Of a stretch of 64,000 nt of DNA, positions 15,778 through 24,740 are shown piece after piece (the first letter of the stretch is position 1; the number at the start of each line of letters is the position of its first letter). A model generated the notes under the pieces. The model was not told where the DNA came from and did no database searches. It was given only the letters and a program-made list of their open reading frames with translations. The translations under genes were made by a program, and so were the position numbers. This stretch comes from VXRJ01 sp964636705. GTDB taxonomy: Bacteria > Acidobacteriota > Vicinamibacteria > Vicinamibacterales > UBA8438. The stretch covers positions 1 through 64,000 of the forward strand of contig CAZWUJ010000012.1 in assembly GCA_964636705.1 (NCBI GenBank). Direction: 5' to 3'.

Positions 15778-17595
15778 TCAGCTCTTCTGGTTCTCGTCGA
15801 TGATGCGTTGGAGGTTGTCGGGCAGCGACGGCAGCAACTCCCGCCGCACGTCCATGGCGCCACTCTCCTGACGCCGGATCACAAGCGAGGTCTTGCCCCA
15901 CGTCTCGTCCTTCCCGAGGTAGTCCTCGCGGAAATGGGCGCCCCGGCTCTCCTGACGTTCGATGGCGGATCGGGCCACCGCCTCGGCAACCACCATCAGG
16001 TTCCGCAGGTCCAGCGCGGTATGCCAGCCGGCGTTGTACTCGCGGTTGCCCGGCGCCTGCACCCGCTTGACGCGTTCCTGGAGCCGCAGCAGGCCGTCCA
16101 GCGCGGAACGGAGGTCGGCGTCATTCCGGACGATACCCACCTGGCTCTGCATCAGATCCTGCAACTCGTACTGAAGCTGGTACGGCGCCTCGCCGCTCCC
16201 CTGACGCTCCAGGGGTTCAAGCGCCGCCTGCGCCGCCCGTTCCACCTCGGCGTCGTCGATCCGGCCGGGCGCCTGCTCGTTCGCGAAAGCGGCCGCGTAC
16301 TCGCCGGCTCGCTTTCCGAAGACCAGAAGATCGGACAGCGAGTTGCCACCCAGTCGGTTGGCGCCGTTGAGGCCCGCCGCCACTTCGCCCGCTGCGAACA
16401 ATCCCGGCACCGCCGACATCTGCGAATCGGCGTCGACTCGCACGCCACCCATCACATAGTGGGTCGTCGGACCCACTTCCATCGGTGTCTCCGTGATGTC
16501 GATGCCGGCAAGCTGCTTGAACTGGTGATACATGCTCGGCAGCTTCTTCCGGATGTGTTCCGCGCCGTTCGGCAGCTTCTCCTTGATCCACGCGATGTCG
16601 AGAAAGACGCCGCCGTGCGGGCTGCCGCGCCCTTCCTTGATCTCGCGGACGATGCAACGCGCCACATGGTCTCGCGTCAGCAGCTCGGGCGGGCGGCGCG
16701 CTTCCTTGTCGCCCTGTGTGTAACGCCAGCCTTCCTCCTCGTCCTGGGCCGTCTGGTGCCGGTAGAGCTCGGGGATATCGTCGAACATGAACCGGCGGCC
16801 CTCGCTGTTGCGCAGAACGCCTCCCTCGCCCCGCACCCCTTCGGTCACCAGGATCCCCTTGACCGACGGGGGCCAGACCATTCCGGTGGGATGGAATTGG
16901 ACGAACTCCATATCCATCAGCTCGGCGCCGGCACGGTAGGCGAGCGCCTGCCCGTCGCCGGTGTACTCCCAACTGTTGGAGGTGACCTTGAAGGCGCGAC
17001 CGATACCGCCCGACGCCAACACGATCGCCCGGGCCCGGAAGAGCCGGAAACGCCCTCGCTCGCGGTCGTAGCCGAACGCGGCAACAACCCGGTCGCCATC
17101 CTTCAGCAGCTCGACGATGGTGCACTCCATGTGCACGTCGATTCCCTGGTGGACGCCGTGGTCCTGCAGGGTCCGGATCATTTCCAGCCCGGTCCGGTCA
17201 CCGACATGCGCAAGGCGCGGGTAGCGGTGGCCGCCGAAGTTGCGCTGCAGGATCCGGCCGTCCGAGGTCCGGTCGAAGACGGCCCCCCACGCTTCGAGCT
17301 CGCGCACCCGGTCGGGCGCCTCCCTCGCGTGAATCTCAGCCATCCGCCAGTTGTTCAGATACTGGCCGCCCCGCATCGTGTCCGCGAAGTGGGTTTCCCA
17401 GGAATCGCGGTCGTCCACGTTGGCGAGCGCGGCAGCCATCCCACCCTCGGCCATCACGGTGTGGGCCTTGCCGAGGAGCGACTTGCAGACCAGCCCCACG
17501 GAGACCCCGGCGGCGGACGCTTCTATTGCCGCGCGGAGGCCAGCGCCGCCCGCGCCGATTACGAGGACGTCATGTTCGAATGTCTGGTAGTCCAT
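15778..17595 (-). CDS. sdhA: Succinate dehydrogenase/fumarate reductase flavoprotein subunit
   Basis: 605 residues. The N-terminal FAD motif VLVIGAGGAGLRAAIEA is followed by GKAHTVMAEGGMAAAL, in which His45 is the covalent FAD attachment site. FHPTGM, the catalytic Arg region (RLGGNSLSDLLVFGKRAG) and the HYVMGGVRVD stretch complete the active site. It oxidises succinate to fumarate in the TCA cycle. It is spaced 15 nt from the anchor gene and 16 nt from sdhB. Confidence 0.96.
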   Translation of the reverse strand: MDYQTFEHDVLVIGAGGAGLRAAIEASAAGVSVGLVCKSLLGKAHTVMAEGGMAAALANVDDRDSWETHFADTMRGGQYLNNWRMAEIHAREAPDRVRELEAWGAVFDRTSDGRILQRNFGGHRYPRLAHVGDRTGLEMIRTLQDHGVHQGIDVHMECTIVELLKDGDRVVAAFGYDRERGRFRLFRARAIVLASGGIGRAFKVTSNSWEYTGDGQALAYRAGAELMDMEFVQFHPTGMVWPPSVKGILVTEGVRGEGGVLRNSEGRRFMFDDIPELYRHQTAQDEEEGWRYTQGDKEARRPPELLTRDHVARCIVREIKEGRGSPHGGVFLDIAWIKEKLPNGAEHIRKKLPSMYHQFKQLAGIDITETPMEVGPTTHYVMGGVRVDADSQMSAVPGLFAAGEVAAGLNGANRLGGNSLSDLLVFGKRAGEYAAAFANEQAPGRIDDAEVERAAQAALEPLERQGSGEAPYQLQYELQDLMQSQVGIVRNDADLRSALDGLLRLQERVKRVQAPGNREYNAGWHTALDLRNLMVVAEAVARSAIERQESRGAHFREDYLGKDETWGKTSLVIRRQESGAMDVRRELLPSLPDNLQRIIDENQKS

Positions 17596-17610
17596 CGTTG
17601 GGTTGCGCGA

Positions 17611-18411
17611 TCAGAGCAGGCGCAGGTCGGTCCAGATCCCCATCGCGCAGAGGCGCACGTACACGTCGGAGAAACAGACCCAGACGAGGCTCAGCCACGC
17701 GAAGAGCATGTGGCGGCGGTTCAGGCAACTCACGCAGTCGTACGCGCGCTGCTGCAAGGGACTCGCCGATATGCAGTCCTGGCGGCCGCCGACGAGATGG
17801 CGTAGCGAATGGCAACTGAAGGTGTAGCCGCCGAGCAGCACGACGTTGAGCGCGAGCACCAGCGTCCCGACGCCGATGCCGAACGAGACGCCAGCGCCGG
17901 CATCCTCGAACCAGAGCGCGTTCCAGACGTCGTAGCTCAGAAAGACGATGAAGCCGATCGCAAGATACAGGAAGTAGCGGTGGACGTTCTGCAGGATCAA
18001 CGGGAACGAGTTCTCGCCCCGGAACGCGTTTCGCGGCTCACCGACCGTGCACGACGGCGGGTCGGCCCAGAACGCCTTGTAGTAGGCCCCCCGGTAGTAG
18101 TAGCAGGTCACCCGGAATCCCGCAGGCGCCCACAGAATGAGGAACGCGGGCGAGAACGGCAGCCACTCCGGCCATGAAGCGGGCCGCGGCCCGAACAGGC
18201 TGTGCGTCGAGTCGCCGAAGAGCTCCGGCGAGTAGAGGGGCGACAAGTAGTTGCCGTAGGCGTAGTACTCGCCCTGAAACGCGGCCCAGTTCAAGTAGAC
18301 GAGGGCGCCCAGGAGACCGGCGAACACCGCGAGCGGCTGCACCCACCAGGCGTCGCGCCGCGAGGTTTCGCCGAACCTCCGCACCGGTATCGCAATCTGT
18401 ACCCGATCCAT
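17611..18411 (-). CDS. sdhC: Succinate dehydrogenase membrane anchor (SdhC-type, single long subunit)
   Basis: 266 residues with five or six hydrophobic helices, positioned directly before sdhA. Candidate heme-ligating histidines are in QNVHRYFLYLA and FSCHSLRHLVGG. A single long anchor of this type, rather than short SdhC plus SdhD, is found with non-classical SDH enzymes. An inserted segment with CYYYRGAYYKAFWADPPSC and another near CISASPLQQRAYDCVSCLNRRH are cysteine-containing. ATG at 18411 has a GGAG Shine-Dalgarno. Whether the complex runs as dehydrogenase or reductase is not decided by the sequence. Confidence 0.82.
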   Translation of the reverse strand: MDRVQIAIPVRRFGETSRRDAWWVQPLAVFAGLLGALVYLNWAAFQGEYYAYGNYLSPLYSPELFGDSTHSLFGPRPASWPEWLPFSPAFLILWAPAGFRVTCYYYRGAYYKAFWADPPSCTVGEPRNAFRGENSFPLILQNVHRYFLYLAIGFIVFLSYDVWNALWFEDAGAGVSFGIGVGTLVLALNVVLLGGYTFSCHSLRHLVGGRQDCISASPLQQRAYDCVSCLNRRHMLFAWLSLVWVCFSDVYVRLCAMGIWTDLRLL

Positions 18412-18535
18412 CTGCTGCTCCACTCGTCCCCGGGGAAGGCGGGCCTGAACGCGACCCAGTGCCACCGGAACCGTGCATAGAATACCACCTGAGATGACGG
18501 TATAAACTTGACGCTTCCGCTACGGAGGGCAACAG

Positions 18536-19195
18536 ATGTCACTCAGAATCAACGACGTCGCACCGGACTTCACGGCAGATACGACCGAGGGGCGGATCAG
18601 CTTCCACGAGTGGATTGGTGAGGGCTGGGCCATCCTCTTCTCGCACCCGAAGGACTTCACCCCGGTCTGCACCACGGAACTGGGAACCATGGCCGGGCTG
18701 CGCGGCGAGTTCGCGAAGCGGAACTGCAAGGTGCTCGGCATCAGCGTCGACGGAGTTGGCGATCACACGAAGTGGTCGCAGGACATCGAATCGTTCAGCG
18801 GCAATCCGATCAACTACCCGCTGGTGGGAGATCCGACGCTGGCCATCGTCAAGCAGTACGACATGCTGCCGGCCGGCGCAGGCGATACGTCGGCAGGGCG
18901 CACGCCGGCCGACAACGCCACCGCCCGCTCGGTCTTCGTGATTGGCCCCGACAAGCGGATCAAGGCAACGCTCACCTATCCGATGAGCACCGGCCGGAAC
19001 TTCGACGAGATCCTCCGCCTGCTCGATTCGTGCCAACTCACGGCGCAGAAGAAGGTGGCGACGCCTGCCAACTGGAAGCAGGGGAACGACGTCATCATCC
19101 TCCCGGCGGTGAGCGACGACGAGGCGAAGCAGTCCTATCCGGACGGCTGGCAGCGACCCTTGCCGTACATTCGAGTGGTGCCGCAGCCGAAGTAG
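18536..19195 (+). CDS. Peroxiredoxin, 1-Cys (Prx6) type
   Basis: 219 residues. The peroxidatic Cys45 is in HPKDFTPVCTTELGTM, the Prx6-type active site. The long C-terminal domain (KKVATPANWKQGNDVIILPAVSDDEAK) is also typical of the Prx6 group. It reduces hydrogen peroxide and organic peroxides in the cytoplasm. The mRNA has a leader: TATAAA about 30 nt upstream and GGAGGG before the ATG. Confidence 0.94.
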   Translation: MSLRINDVAPDFTADTTEGRISFHEWIGEGWAILFSHPKDFTPVCTTELGTMAGLRGEFAKRNCKVLGISVDGVGDHTKWSQDIESFSGNPINYPLVGDPTLAIVKQYDMLPAGAGDTSAGRTPADNATARSVFVIGPDKRIKATLTYPMSTGRNFDEILRLLDSCQLTAQKKVATPANWKQGNDVIILPAVSDDEAKQSYPDGWQRPLPYIRVVPQPK

Positions 19196-19216
19196 CGGTG
19201 GGAGTCGGCGACAGGG

Positions 19217-19426
19217 TCAGTGGATGACCGTATCGTCACCCATGTCCTCCAATAACTCGAGGTGGGTGGTTTCCAGATCTCGAACGACCCGGATCGCCAG
19301 TTCGATCGCCTCGAGGCCGGTGCACTCCGTCTCCTCCGTCTGGAGGCGCTTGCGCGTTGCGCGTAAGGTGCGCAGCACCTGCGCCCGGTCAAACCTCTGA
19401 CCCGCGCAATGGTCACAGAACGCCAT
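19217..19426 (-). CDS. Small CxxC protein downstream of pruA, unknown function
   Basis: 69 residues, not recognised. It begins MAFCDHCAGQRFD, a CxxC that could bind metal, and the rest is predicted helical with alternating charge, possibly a short coiled coil. Its start overlaps the pruA stop by one nucleotide (TAATG), so it is translationally coupled to proline catabolism genes. Confidence 0.6.
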   Translation of the reverse strand: MAFCDHCAGQRFDRAQVLRTLRATRKRLQTEETECTGLEAIELAIRVVRDLETTHLELLEDMGDDTVIH

Positions 19427-21057
19427 TAGTCAGCCTCCATGTGCGGGTAGCGGTAGTTCGTCGGCGGCGTGAAGTTCTCCTTCGTCGTCCGCGTGCTCAC
19501 CCACCGGATCAGGTTGAGCGCACTACCCGCCTTGTCGTTCGTCCCTGAGGCGCGCGATCCGCCGAACGGCTGCTGCCCCACCACCGCACCCGTCGGCTTG
19601 TCGTTGATGTAGAAGTTCCCCGCCGCATTCACGAGGGTCCGGTGCGCGAGATCGATCGCCAGGCGATCAGTCCCGAAGATCGCTCCGGTCAGCGCGTAGG
19701 GTGATGTCCGATCACAGAGCTCGAGCGTCTCGGCGTACCGGTCATCGTCGTAGACGTAGACCGTCAGCACCGGGCCGAACAGTTCCACCTCCATCGTCCG
19801 GTAGTGGGGATCGTGCGCCCGGATCAAAGTCGGCGCGACGAAGTACCCGACCGAGTCGTCGTACTTCCCGCCGCATACCACTTCCGCGTCCGGCGATGTT
19901 CGAGCTTCGTCGATCGCCTGTTTCTGGGTAGCGAACGACGAAGCGTCGATCACGGCCCCCATGAAGTTCGTCAGATCGGCGACGTCACCGTACCGGATGC
20001 CCTCGATCTCGTGGCACCAATCGTCGGCATGCCGGTCCCAAATCGACCTCGGGATGTAGGCCCGGCTGGCCGCGCTGCACTTCTGCCCGGTGTACTCGTA
20101 GGCGCCCCTGATCAGGCCCGTCCCGAGAGCCGCCGGGTCCGCCGACGGGTGCGCGAAGATGAAGTCCTTGCCGCCCGTCTCGCCAACGATGCGGGGATAG
20201 CTCTGATAGTTGGCGATGTTCGCGCCCACGGTTCGCCACATCCCCTGAAACACCTCCGTACTCCCCGTGAAGTGGACGCCCCCGAGCGACGGGTGGTTCA
20301 TCGCCGGTTCGCCGACCGTACCGCCGCTTCCCGGCACGAAGTTGACTACACCGTCGGGCAGCCCCGCCTCACGGAGCAGCTCCATGAGATACCAGGCGGA
20401 TAGCACCGCAGTGGAAGCGGGCTTCCAGACGACGGTGTTTCCCATCATTGCCGGGCTCGTGGGCAAGTTGCCGGCAATCGACGTGAAATTGAACGGCGTC
20501 ACCGCCAGGACGAAGCCCTCGAGCGGCCGGCACTCGACGTAGTTCCACATCGCCGGCCCGTTGCCCGGCTGCTCGCCGAAGATCTGGGGCATGTACGAGA
20601 CGTTGTAGCGCCAGAAGTCGATCAGCTCGCACGCGGCGTCGATCTCCGCCTGAAGGATGGTCTTGCTCTGGTTGAGCATCGTCGCCGCGTTGACGATCGA
20701 GCGGTACCTTCCGGCAAGCAGCTCGGCCGCCCGAAGGAAGACCGCGGCACGTGCCTCCCAGGGCAACGCGGCCCAGGCAGGACGTGCCGCCTCGGCTGCC
20801 GCGATCGCCTGCTCCACCGCCTCCGCATCCCCCTTGTGATAGGTCGCCAGCACGTGTTGATGGTTGTGCGGCATGACTGCCTGGCCGGTCTCGCCGGTCC
20901 GGACCTGCCGGCCACCGATGACGAGCGGGATCTCTATCTGTTCACCGGCGCAAGCCTGAAGCCGCGCCCTCAACTCCTGGCGCTCCGGCGAGCCTGGAGC
21001 GTAGGCGAGAACCGGTTCGTTGACTGGCGTTGGTGCATCTATACGAGCGTTGATCAT
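19426..21057 (-). CDS. pruA: L-glutamate gamma-semialdehyde (1-pyrroline-5-carboxylate) dehydrogenase
   Basis: 543 residues, the usual length for the stand-alone enzyme. Aldehyde-dehydrogenase motifs include the catalytic Glu in IVGETGGKDF and the catalytic Cys in YTGQKCSAASRAY. FTGSTEVF precedes them and EVELFGPVLTVYVYDD follows. It oxidises P5C/glutamate semialdehyde to glutamate with NAD+. The proline dehydrogenase gene lies 68 nt upstream on the same strand, so the two steps of proline breakdown are adjacent but not fused as in PutA. Confidence 0.96.
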   Translation of the reverse strand: MINARIDAPTPVNEPVLAYAPGSPERQELRARLQACAGEQIEIPLVIGGRQVRTGETGQAVMPHNHQHVLATYHKGDAEAVEQAIAAAEAARPAWAALPWEARAAVFLRAAELLAGRYRSIVNAATMLNQSKTILQAEIDAACELIDFWRYNVSYMPQIFGEQPGNGPAMWNYVECRPLEGFVLAVTPFNFTSIAGNLPTSPAMMGNTVVWKPASTAVLSAWYLMELLREAGLPDGVVNFVPGSGGTVGEPAMNHPSLGGVHFTGSTEVFQGMWRTVGANIANYQSYPRIVGETGGKDFIFAHPSADPAALGTGLIRGAYEYTGQKCSAASRAYIPRSIWDRHADDWCHEIEGIRYGDVADLTNFMGAVIDASSFATQKQAIDEARTSPDAEVVCGGKYDDSVGYFVAPTLIRAHDPHYRTMEVELFGPVLTVYVYDDDRYAETLELCDRTSPYALTGAIFGTDRLAIDLAHRTLVNAAGNFYINDKPTGAVVGQQPFGGSRASGTNDKAGSALNLIRWVSTRTTKENFTPPTNYRYPHMEAD

Positions 21058-21116
21058 CGCGGAACGATTTCCTCCTCTTGTGATCTAAGGGTACAGCACC
21101 CCGGCGGGGAGCACAC

Positions 21117-21132
21117 GCCCTAGGCCTAGGGC
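21117..21132. repeat. Perfect 16-bp palindrome at the PRODH stop codon
   Basis: GCCCTAGGCCTAGGGC is its own reverse complement and contains the PRODH stop codon. It lies in the short PRODH-pruA gap. No T-run follows on either side, so a classical terminator is unlikely. As RNA it has no loop; as DNA it could be a protein-binding site. Confidence 0.6.
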
Positions 21133-22076
21133 CGATGCGCACCGAGCTGCTCGTGCAGCAGGCTGCGGACGACGAACAGAACATTGGCGGGGCGTTCCGC
21201 CAAGCGCCGCATGAAGTAGGGAAACCAGTCGCCGCCGAAGGGCAGGTAGATTCGGATGCCGTAGCCCCTGGCCGCCAGTGCCGACTGCAAGTCGCGGCGG
21301 ACGCCGTAGAGCATCTGGAACTCGTAGGCTGCGGCCGGGACACCGCGAGCTGCCGCGGCCGCGTTCACCGCCCTGATCATCCGCGGATCGTGCGTCCCGA
21401 AGGCCGGCTCGGCGCCGTCTTCAAGGAGCGTCTCGGCGAGGCGCGTGAATGCACGATCCACGTCCACCTTGTCGGGGAAAGCAACGTCCGGCTCCTCCCG
21501 GTAGGCGCCCTTCACCAACCGAACCGGCACCTGCGACTCGTTGAGGCGAGCAAGATCGTCGGGCGTCCGCCGCAGCATCGACTGCAGGACGGTACCCACG
21601 TCCGGGTGCCGGGCGTGCGCCGCCACCGTGATCCGAAGCGTGTCTTCCAGCAGCGCCGAGTGCTCCATGTCGACCCTGACGAAAGAGCCGGCCGACCGCG
21701 CCTGCTGCAGGATGTTCTCCAGGTTCGCCTCGCAGAGGCCCGGATCGATCTCCAGGCCGAGCTGGGTCAGCTTGATCGAGAGGTTGCACTCGAGCCCCGC
21801 CGCCCGCACCTGACCGATCACCGCCACATAGGCCGCCGTCGCCTCCGCCGCCGCTTCGGCGGTTCGGACATGTTCGCCGAGATAGTTGAACGTATGGGTC
21901 ATGCCCTGCCGTTCGATGGCGCGGGCCGACTCGATGGCTTCGGAGATATCGCGTCCGCCGATGAACCGCCCCGCGGGCGAGTTGGGCCCGCGCATGCCGT
22001 AGCGCGTCGCCGCCGCCTTCAACAGGGCGCTGTCGGCGGCGGTCAGGAAGAGCCAGCGGGAGAGCCGGTCAAGCAA
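21126..22076 (-). CDS. Proline dehydrogenase (monofunctional, FAD-dependent)
   Basis: 316 residues forming the PRODH TIM barrel. Motifs include VDMEHSALLEDTL, RLVKGAYREEPDVAF near residue 192, GTHDPRMI and YEFQMLYGVRRDLQ, ending with the RIYLPFGGDWFPYFMRRLAERPAN region that binds substrate and FAD. It oxidises proline to P5C and delivers electrons to the quinone pool. The start is a TTG at 22076 with only a weak Shine-Dalgarno, so the exact start is uncertain. It is followed by pruA. Confidence 0.94.
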   Translation of the reverse strand: MLDRLSRWLFLTAADSALLKAAATRYGMRGPNSPAGRFIGGRDISEAIESARAIERQGMTHTFNYLGEHVRTAEAAAEATAAYVAVIGQVRAAGLECNLSIKLTQLGLEIDPGLCEANLENILQQARSAGSFVRVDMEHSALLEDTLRITVAAHARHPDVGTVLQSMLRRTPDDLARLNESQVPVRLVKGAYREEPDVAFPDKVDVDRAFTRLAETLLEDGAEPAFGTHDPRMIRAVNAAAAARGVPAAAYEFQMLYGVRRDLQSALAARGYGIRIYLPFGGDWFPYFMRRLAERPANVLFVVRSLLHEQLGAHRP

Positions 22077-22105
22077 GGGTCAGCACGATCCCAGGGCGCC
22101 GGTCA

Positions 22106-23272
22106 CTAGTGCGTGAGGACCGCGCCGCGCCGAGCAGCCAGCAGATGCTGGACGGTGCGCGCGTAGTAGCGGAGCACGCCACGTTGCCGCACGCGGTAAC
22201 GATTGCCTTCAACCACGATGATTCCGCGCGTCGCGAGCGGCTCCGTCGCGGCATCGACCGCGTCGCGGCCGGACAGCACATCCAGGTTGGCGCCGACCGC
22301 CCGCAGCGTCGCAACCAACTCGTCGATCCGATCCACCAGCGCGGCACGCTCCATCGGCGGCCGCAAGGCCGTGGCGATCAGCGCCGACGGCAAGACCTTG
22401 TAGCAGCGGCCGACTTCCTCGCGGATCCGGCGCTGCAGACGGACCATGTCGCGCCGGTCATCCGGGTCGCAACCCTCGAAATCGATCGGATCGCCGAACG
22501 TAACGATGCTGCGTGAGCGGTAGCCGACCGCGTAGCGGATCATCTCCGCCACCTCCTGGCTGAACGGCCGCTGCGTGCGCTTCACCTGCTGGCGGGACAG
22601 AATGAAATCCTCCAGCACCAGATCGTAGGCAATGGCGGTGGGTACGATCACCGTGTCGCTCCGTTTCGCCGACGCCACGGCGTGGAGCAGCCCCGTCTTG
22701 AAAGGCCTGAGCGCGCCGCTGTAGCTGCGTCCGCCTTCGAGATAAAGAAACAGATCGGTGCGCCGCAACGACTCGGCGACGTAGGCCTTCAGCGTGACCA
22801 GGTACGCGGGATCCTTCGTCTCGCGGCGTATGGGGATGGCGCCGGTCACATGCTTGTGGATCAACCCCAGCGCGCCTCCAAACAGATTGATGCCGGCGGC
22901 GATCACCGGCGGGCGAATGCCGTTGTCGTCCAGGACGAGAGGCTGGACCAGGTAGTCGATGTGGCTCTTGTGGTTTGAGGCGTAGATCACACGGCCCTGC
23001 CGCGTCGCGGTTCGGACCACGTCGATTCGCTCTCCGATCCGTTCGATCTTCCGGAGGATCGGGTAGACCGGATGCTGCAGCGCCCGGTACATCCGATACC
23101 GCTGCGTCGTTCGAAGTTCCTCGAGATAGCCCTGAATGGCGACCTGCGCCTCGGCGGGGGTGCGGCCGCCGCCGCCCTGCAGGTACCGGACCACTTCGTC
23201 GCGGGTGAGAACAGCCTCCGTGATTTCGTCCTGCGTCGGCACGTCGTGCAGGGTAACAGCCGAACGTTGCAT
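22106..23272 (-). CDS. Glycerol-3-phosphate acyltransferase-like (PlsB-type) protein
   Basis: 388 residues. The acyltransferase motif SNHKSHIDYL (HxxxxD) lies near residue 98, INLFGG and AIPIRR follow, and FLYLEGGRSYSG is the EGG(R) motif of glycerolipid acyltransferases. It is shorter than E. coli PlsB (about 800 residues) and lacks its N-terminal extension. It would acylate glycerol-3-phosphate or a lysolipid at the membrane. The gap to the upstream glycine-zipper gene is 17 nt and to the proline dehydrogenase gene 29 nt, so they may be one transcript. Confidence 0.85.
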   Translation of the reverse strand: MQRSAVTLHDVPTQDEITEAVLTRDEVVRYLQGGGGRTPAEAQVAIQGYLEELRTTQRYRMYRALQHPVYPILRKIERIGERIDVVRTATRQGRVIYASNHKSHIDYLVQPLVLDDNGIRPPVIAAGINLFGGALGLIHKHVTGAIPIRRETKDPAYLVTLKAYVAESLRRTDLFLYLEGGRSYSGALRPFKTGLLHAVASAKRSDTVIVPTAIAYDLVLEDFILSRQQVKRTQRPFSQEVAEMIRYAVGYRSRSIVTFGDPIDFEGCDPDDRRDMVRLQRRIREEVGRCYKVLPSALIATALRPPMERAALVDRIDELVATLRAVGANLDVLSGRDAVDAATEPLATRGIIVVEGNRYRVRQRGVLRYYARTVQHLLAARRGAVLTH

Positions 23273-23289
23273 CCGTGGAACGCGGGCTG

Positions 23290-24522
23290 CTACGGTTCGA
23301 CCGGAACCGTGGCGGGTCGTGACAGCCGAACCGTGAGCGTGGTTCCGCTCGCCAGCGTCGCAGGTCCCGCGTCCCCGGCGGCCGCGGCGGCGGTCCCGGC
23401 CGACGCCCCCGCCGCCCCGCCGATCGCCGCGCCGCGCCCGCCACCGAAAATGGCGCCGAGGATCGCGCCGGCGATGGCGCCGCCACCCACCTTGGCGGCA
23501 TTCTGCTTCCCTTCGGCAGGGCCCTCCCGGTAGATCGTCTCCGTCATGATCGGTGTTTCCGCACCGTCATCGAAGATGATCGTGTGGAAGCGAACCCCGA
23601 GACGCGCGCTGCCGCGAAACTGTCCTGCCTGCTCGACCAGAACGACCGAACCCATGACAACGGTCCCGGCCGGGATCACGACACGGCCCTCCTCAACGAC
23701 GTTGCGGGTAACCCGCGCCTGGACGTCGTCCTCCACTTCGGCGGTCTCGCTTGAAACGCCGGTATCGATCTGCAGACCGACCACGGAATCCGCGTCGAGG
23801 ACCACCTCGCCGGACGTCAATGCTGCAGGTGGCGCCGACAAGTCGGGGCGCTCGACATCACCCCGGGATCCGATGACCGGAGCTGAGCCGTCGGCCGCTT
23901 CCGCAGTGCGCGCAACCGGCCAACCGTCGGCGTCGGTGGCCACTGGCGTTGGTTCGGCGGGGATTGCCTCCACGGCGTCGGCCCCGTTCGACACCGTCGC
24001 GTCCTCGGGACGCTCCACCCGCCGCCAGCCGTCGATACGGGGAAGACCGTCCGCGGCGTCGAGCACCGGTTCCGAGGAGGAGCCCGGCTCGGGCTGGGAC
24101 TCGGGCTCCGGTACTGCCTCAGGTTCGGGCGGCGACTCTGATGCGGGTACTGGCGCCGGCTCAGGTTCGGGGACCGGTTCCGGCTCGGGCGCCGGCGGTG
24201 GCGGCGCAGCGGGGGGCGGAGGCGCGGCCGGCGATTCCGCGGCGCGGCGTTCCGCAGCGCGCGGCGGCGGCGGCGCGTCTGTCTCGGAGGCCTCCGGTTC
24301 CGGCTCTATCGCGGCCGGCTGCGGCACGGACGGCTCGACCACCTGCTCGGTGGCGTCCACCGGCATCGCAACCCCCGCGGCGCCGGCCATCGCCATGCGC
24401 GTGCCCGGCTCGCCCGTGGTTCCGGCCGCCGCGTTGTCCCGCACGGCGAGGTAGGCGCCAATGCCTGCCGCGCCAGCCATGACGGCGGCGGCGGCAACGA
24501 AGGCCGCAGGTCTCATGTCCAT
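23290..24522 (-). CDS. Membrane-anchored Pro/Glu-rich protein with VirB10-like and glycine-zipper segments
   Basis: 410 residues. An N-terminal helix (AAFVAAAAVMAGAAGIGAYLA) anchors or exports the protein. A long low-complexity part rich in Pro, Glu and Ala (PEPEPVPEPEP-type repeats, about residues 70-160) follows. The C-terminal part has a beta-rich region (AGTVVMGSVVLVEQAGQFRG) reminiscent of TrbI/VirB10 outer domains, then a glycine zipper (GGGAIAGAILGAIFGGGRGAA). The Pro-rich segment could span the periplasm. ATG 24522 has GAGGAG upstream. No secretion genes are nearby, so a specific role is not assigned. Confidence 0.6.
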   Translation of the reverse strand: MDMRPAAFVAAAAVMAGAAGIGAYLAVRDNAAAGTTGEPGTRMAMAGAAGVAMPVDATEQVVEPSVPQPAAIEPEPEASETDAPPPPRAAERRAAESPAAPPPPAAPPPPAPEPEPVPEPEPAPVPASESPPEPEAVPEPESQPEPGSSSEPVLDAADGLPRIDGWRRVERPEDATVSNGADAVEAIPAEPTPVATDADGWPVARTAEAADGSAPVIGSRGDVERPDLSAPPAALTSGEVVLDADSVVGLQIDTGVSSETAEVEDDVQARVTRNVVEEGRVVIPAGTVVMGSVVLVEQAGQFRGSARLGVRFHTIIFDDGAETPIMTETIYREGPAEGKQNAAKVGGGAIAGAILGAIFGGGRGAAIGGAAGASAGTAAAAAGDAGPATLASGTTLTVRLSRPATVPVEP

Positions 24523-24740
24523 CCTGGCACTCCTCACCCGGCTGGCAGGGCGGCAATCGCGAGGCCCCGATCCGGCACCCCGCTACCCGTTTTGATTATG
24601 GCCTGATTGCGTCCGATTGGAAAGCCACTCGATACACGGTTGTAACCTGCGGTCCGACCCCGTGATGTAGAATGCGCGCGCCTGCGTCGGTGGGGGGCCG
24701 GCCAAGCACCGAAGTGAGAGATGGAGGCTTCCAAGTCGAC

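Noticed and set aside
15808..17805. Long plus-strand frame antisense to sdhA
   Set aside because: It is a shadow of the well-supported sdhA gene, with no motifs. The same applies to long frames antisense to or overlapping the Na/Pi (24795-26957), TRAP (28652-30586) and helicase (47573-48820) genes.
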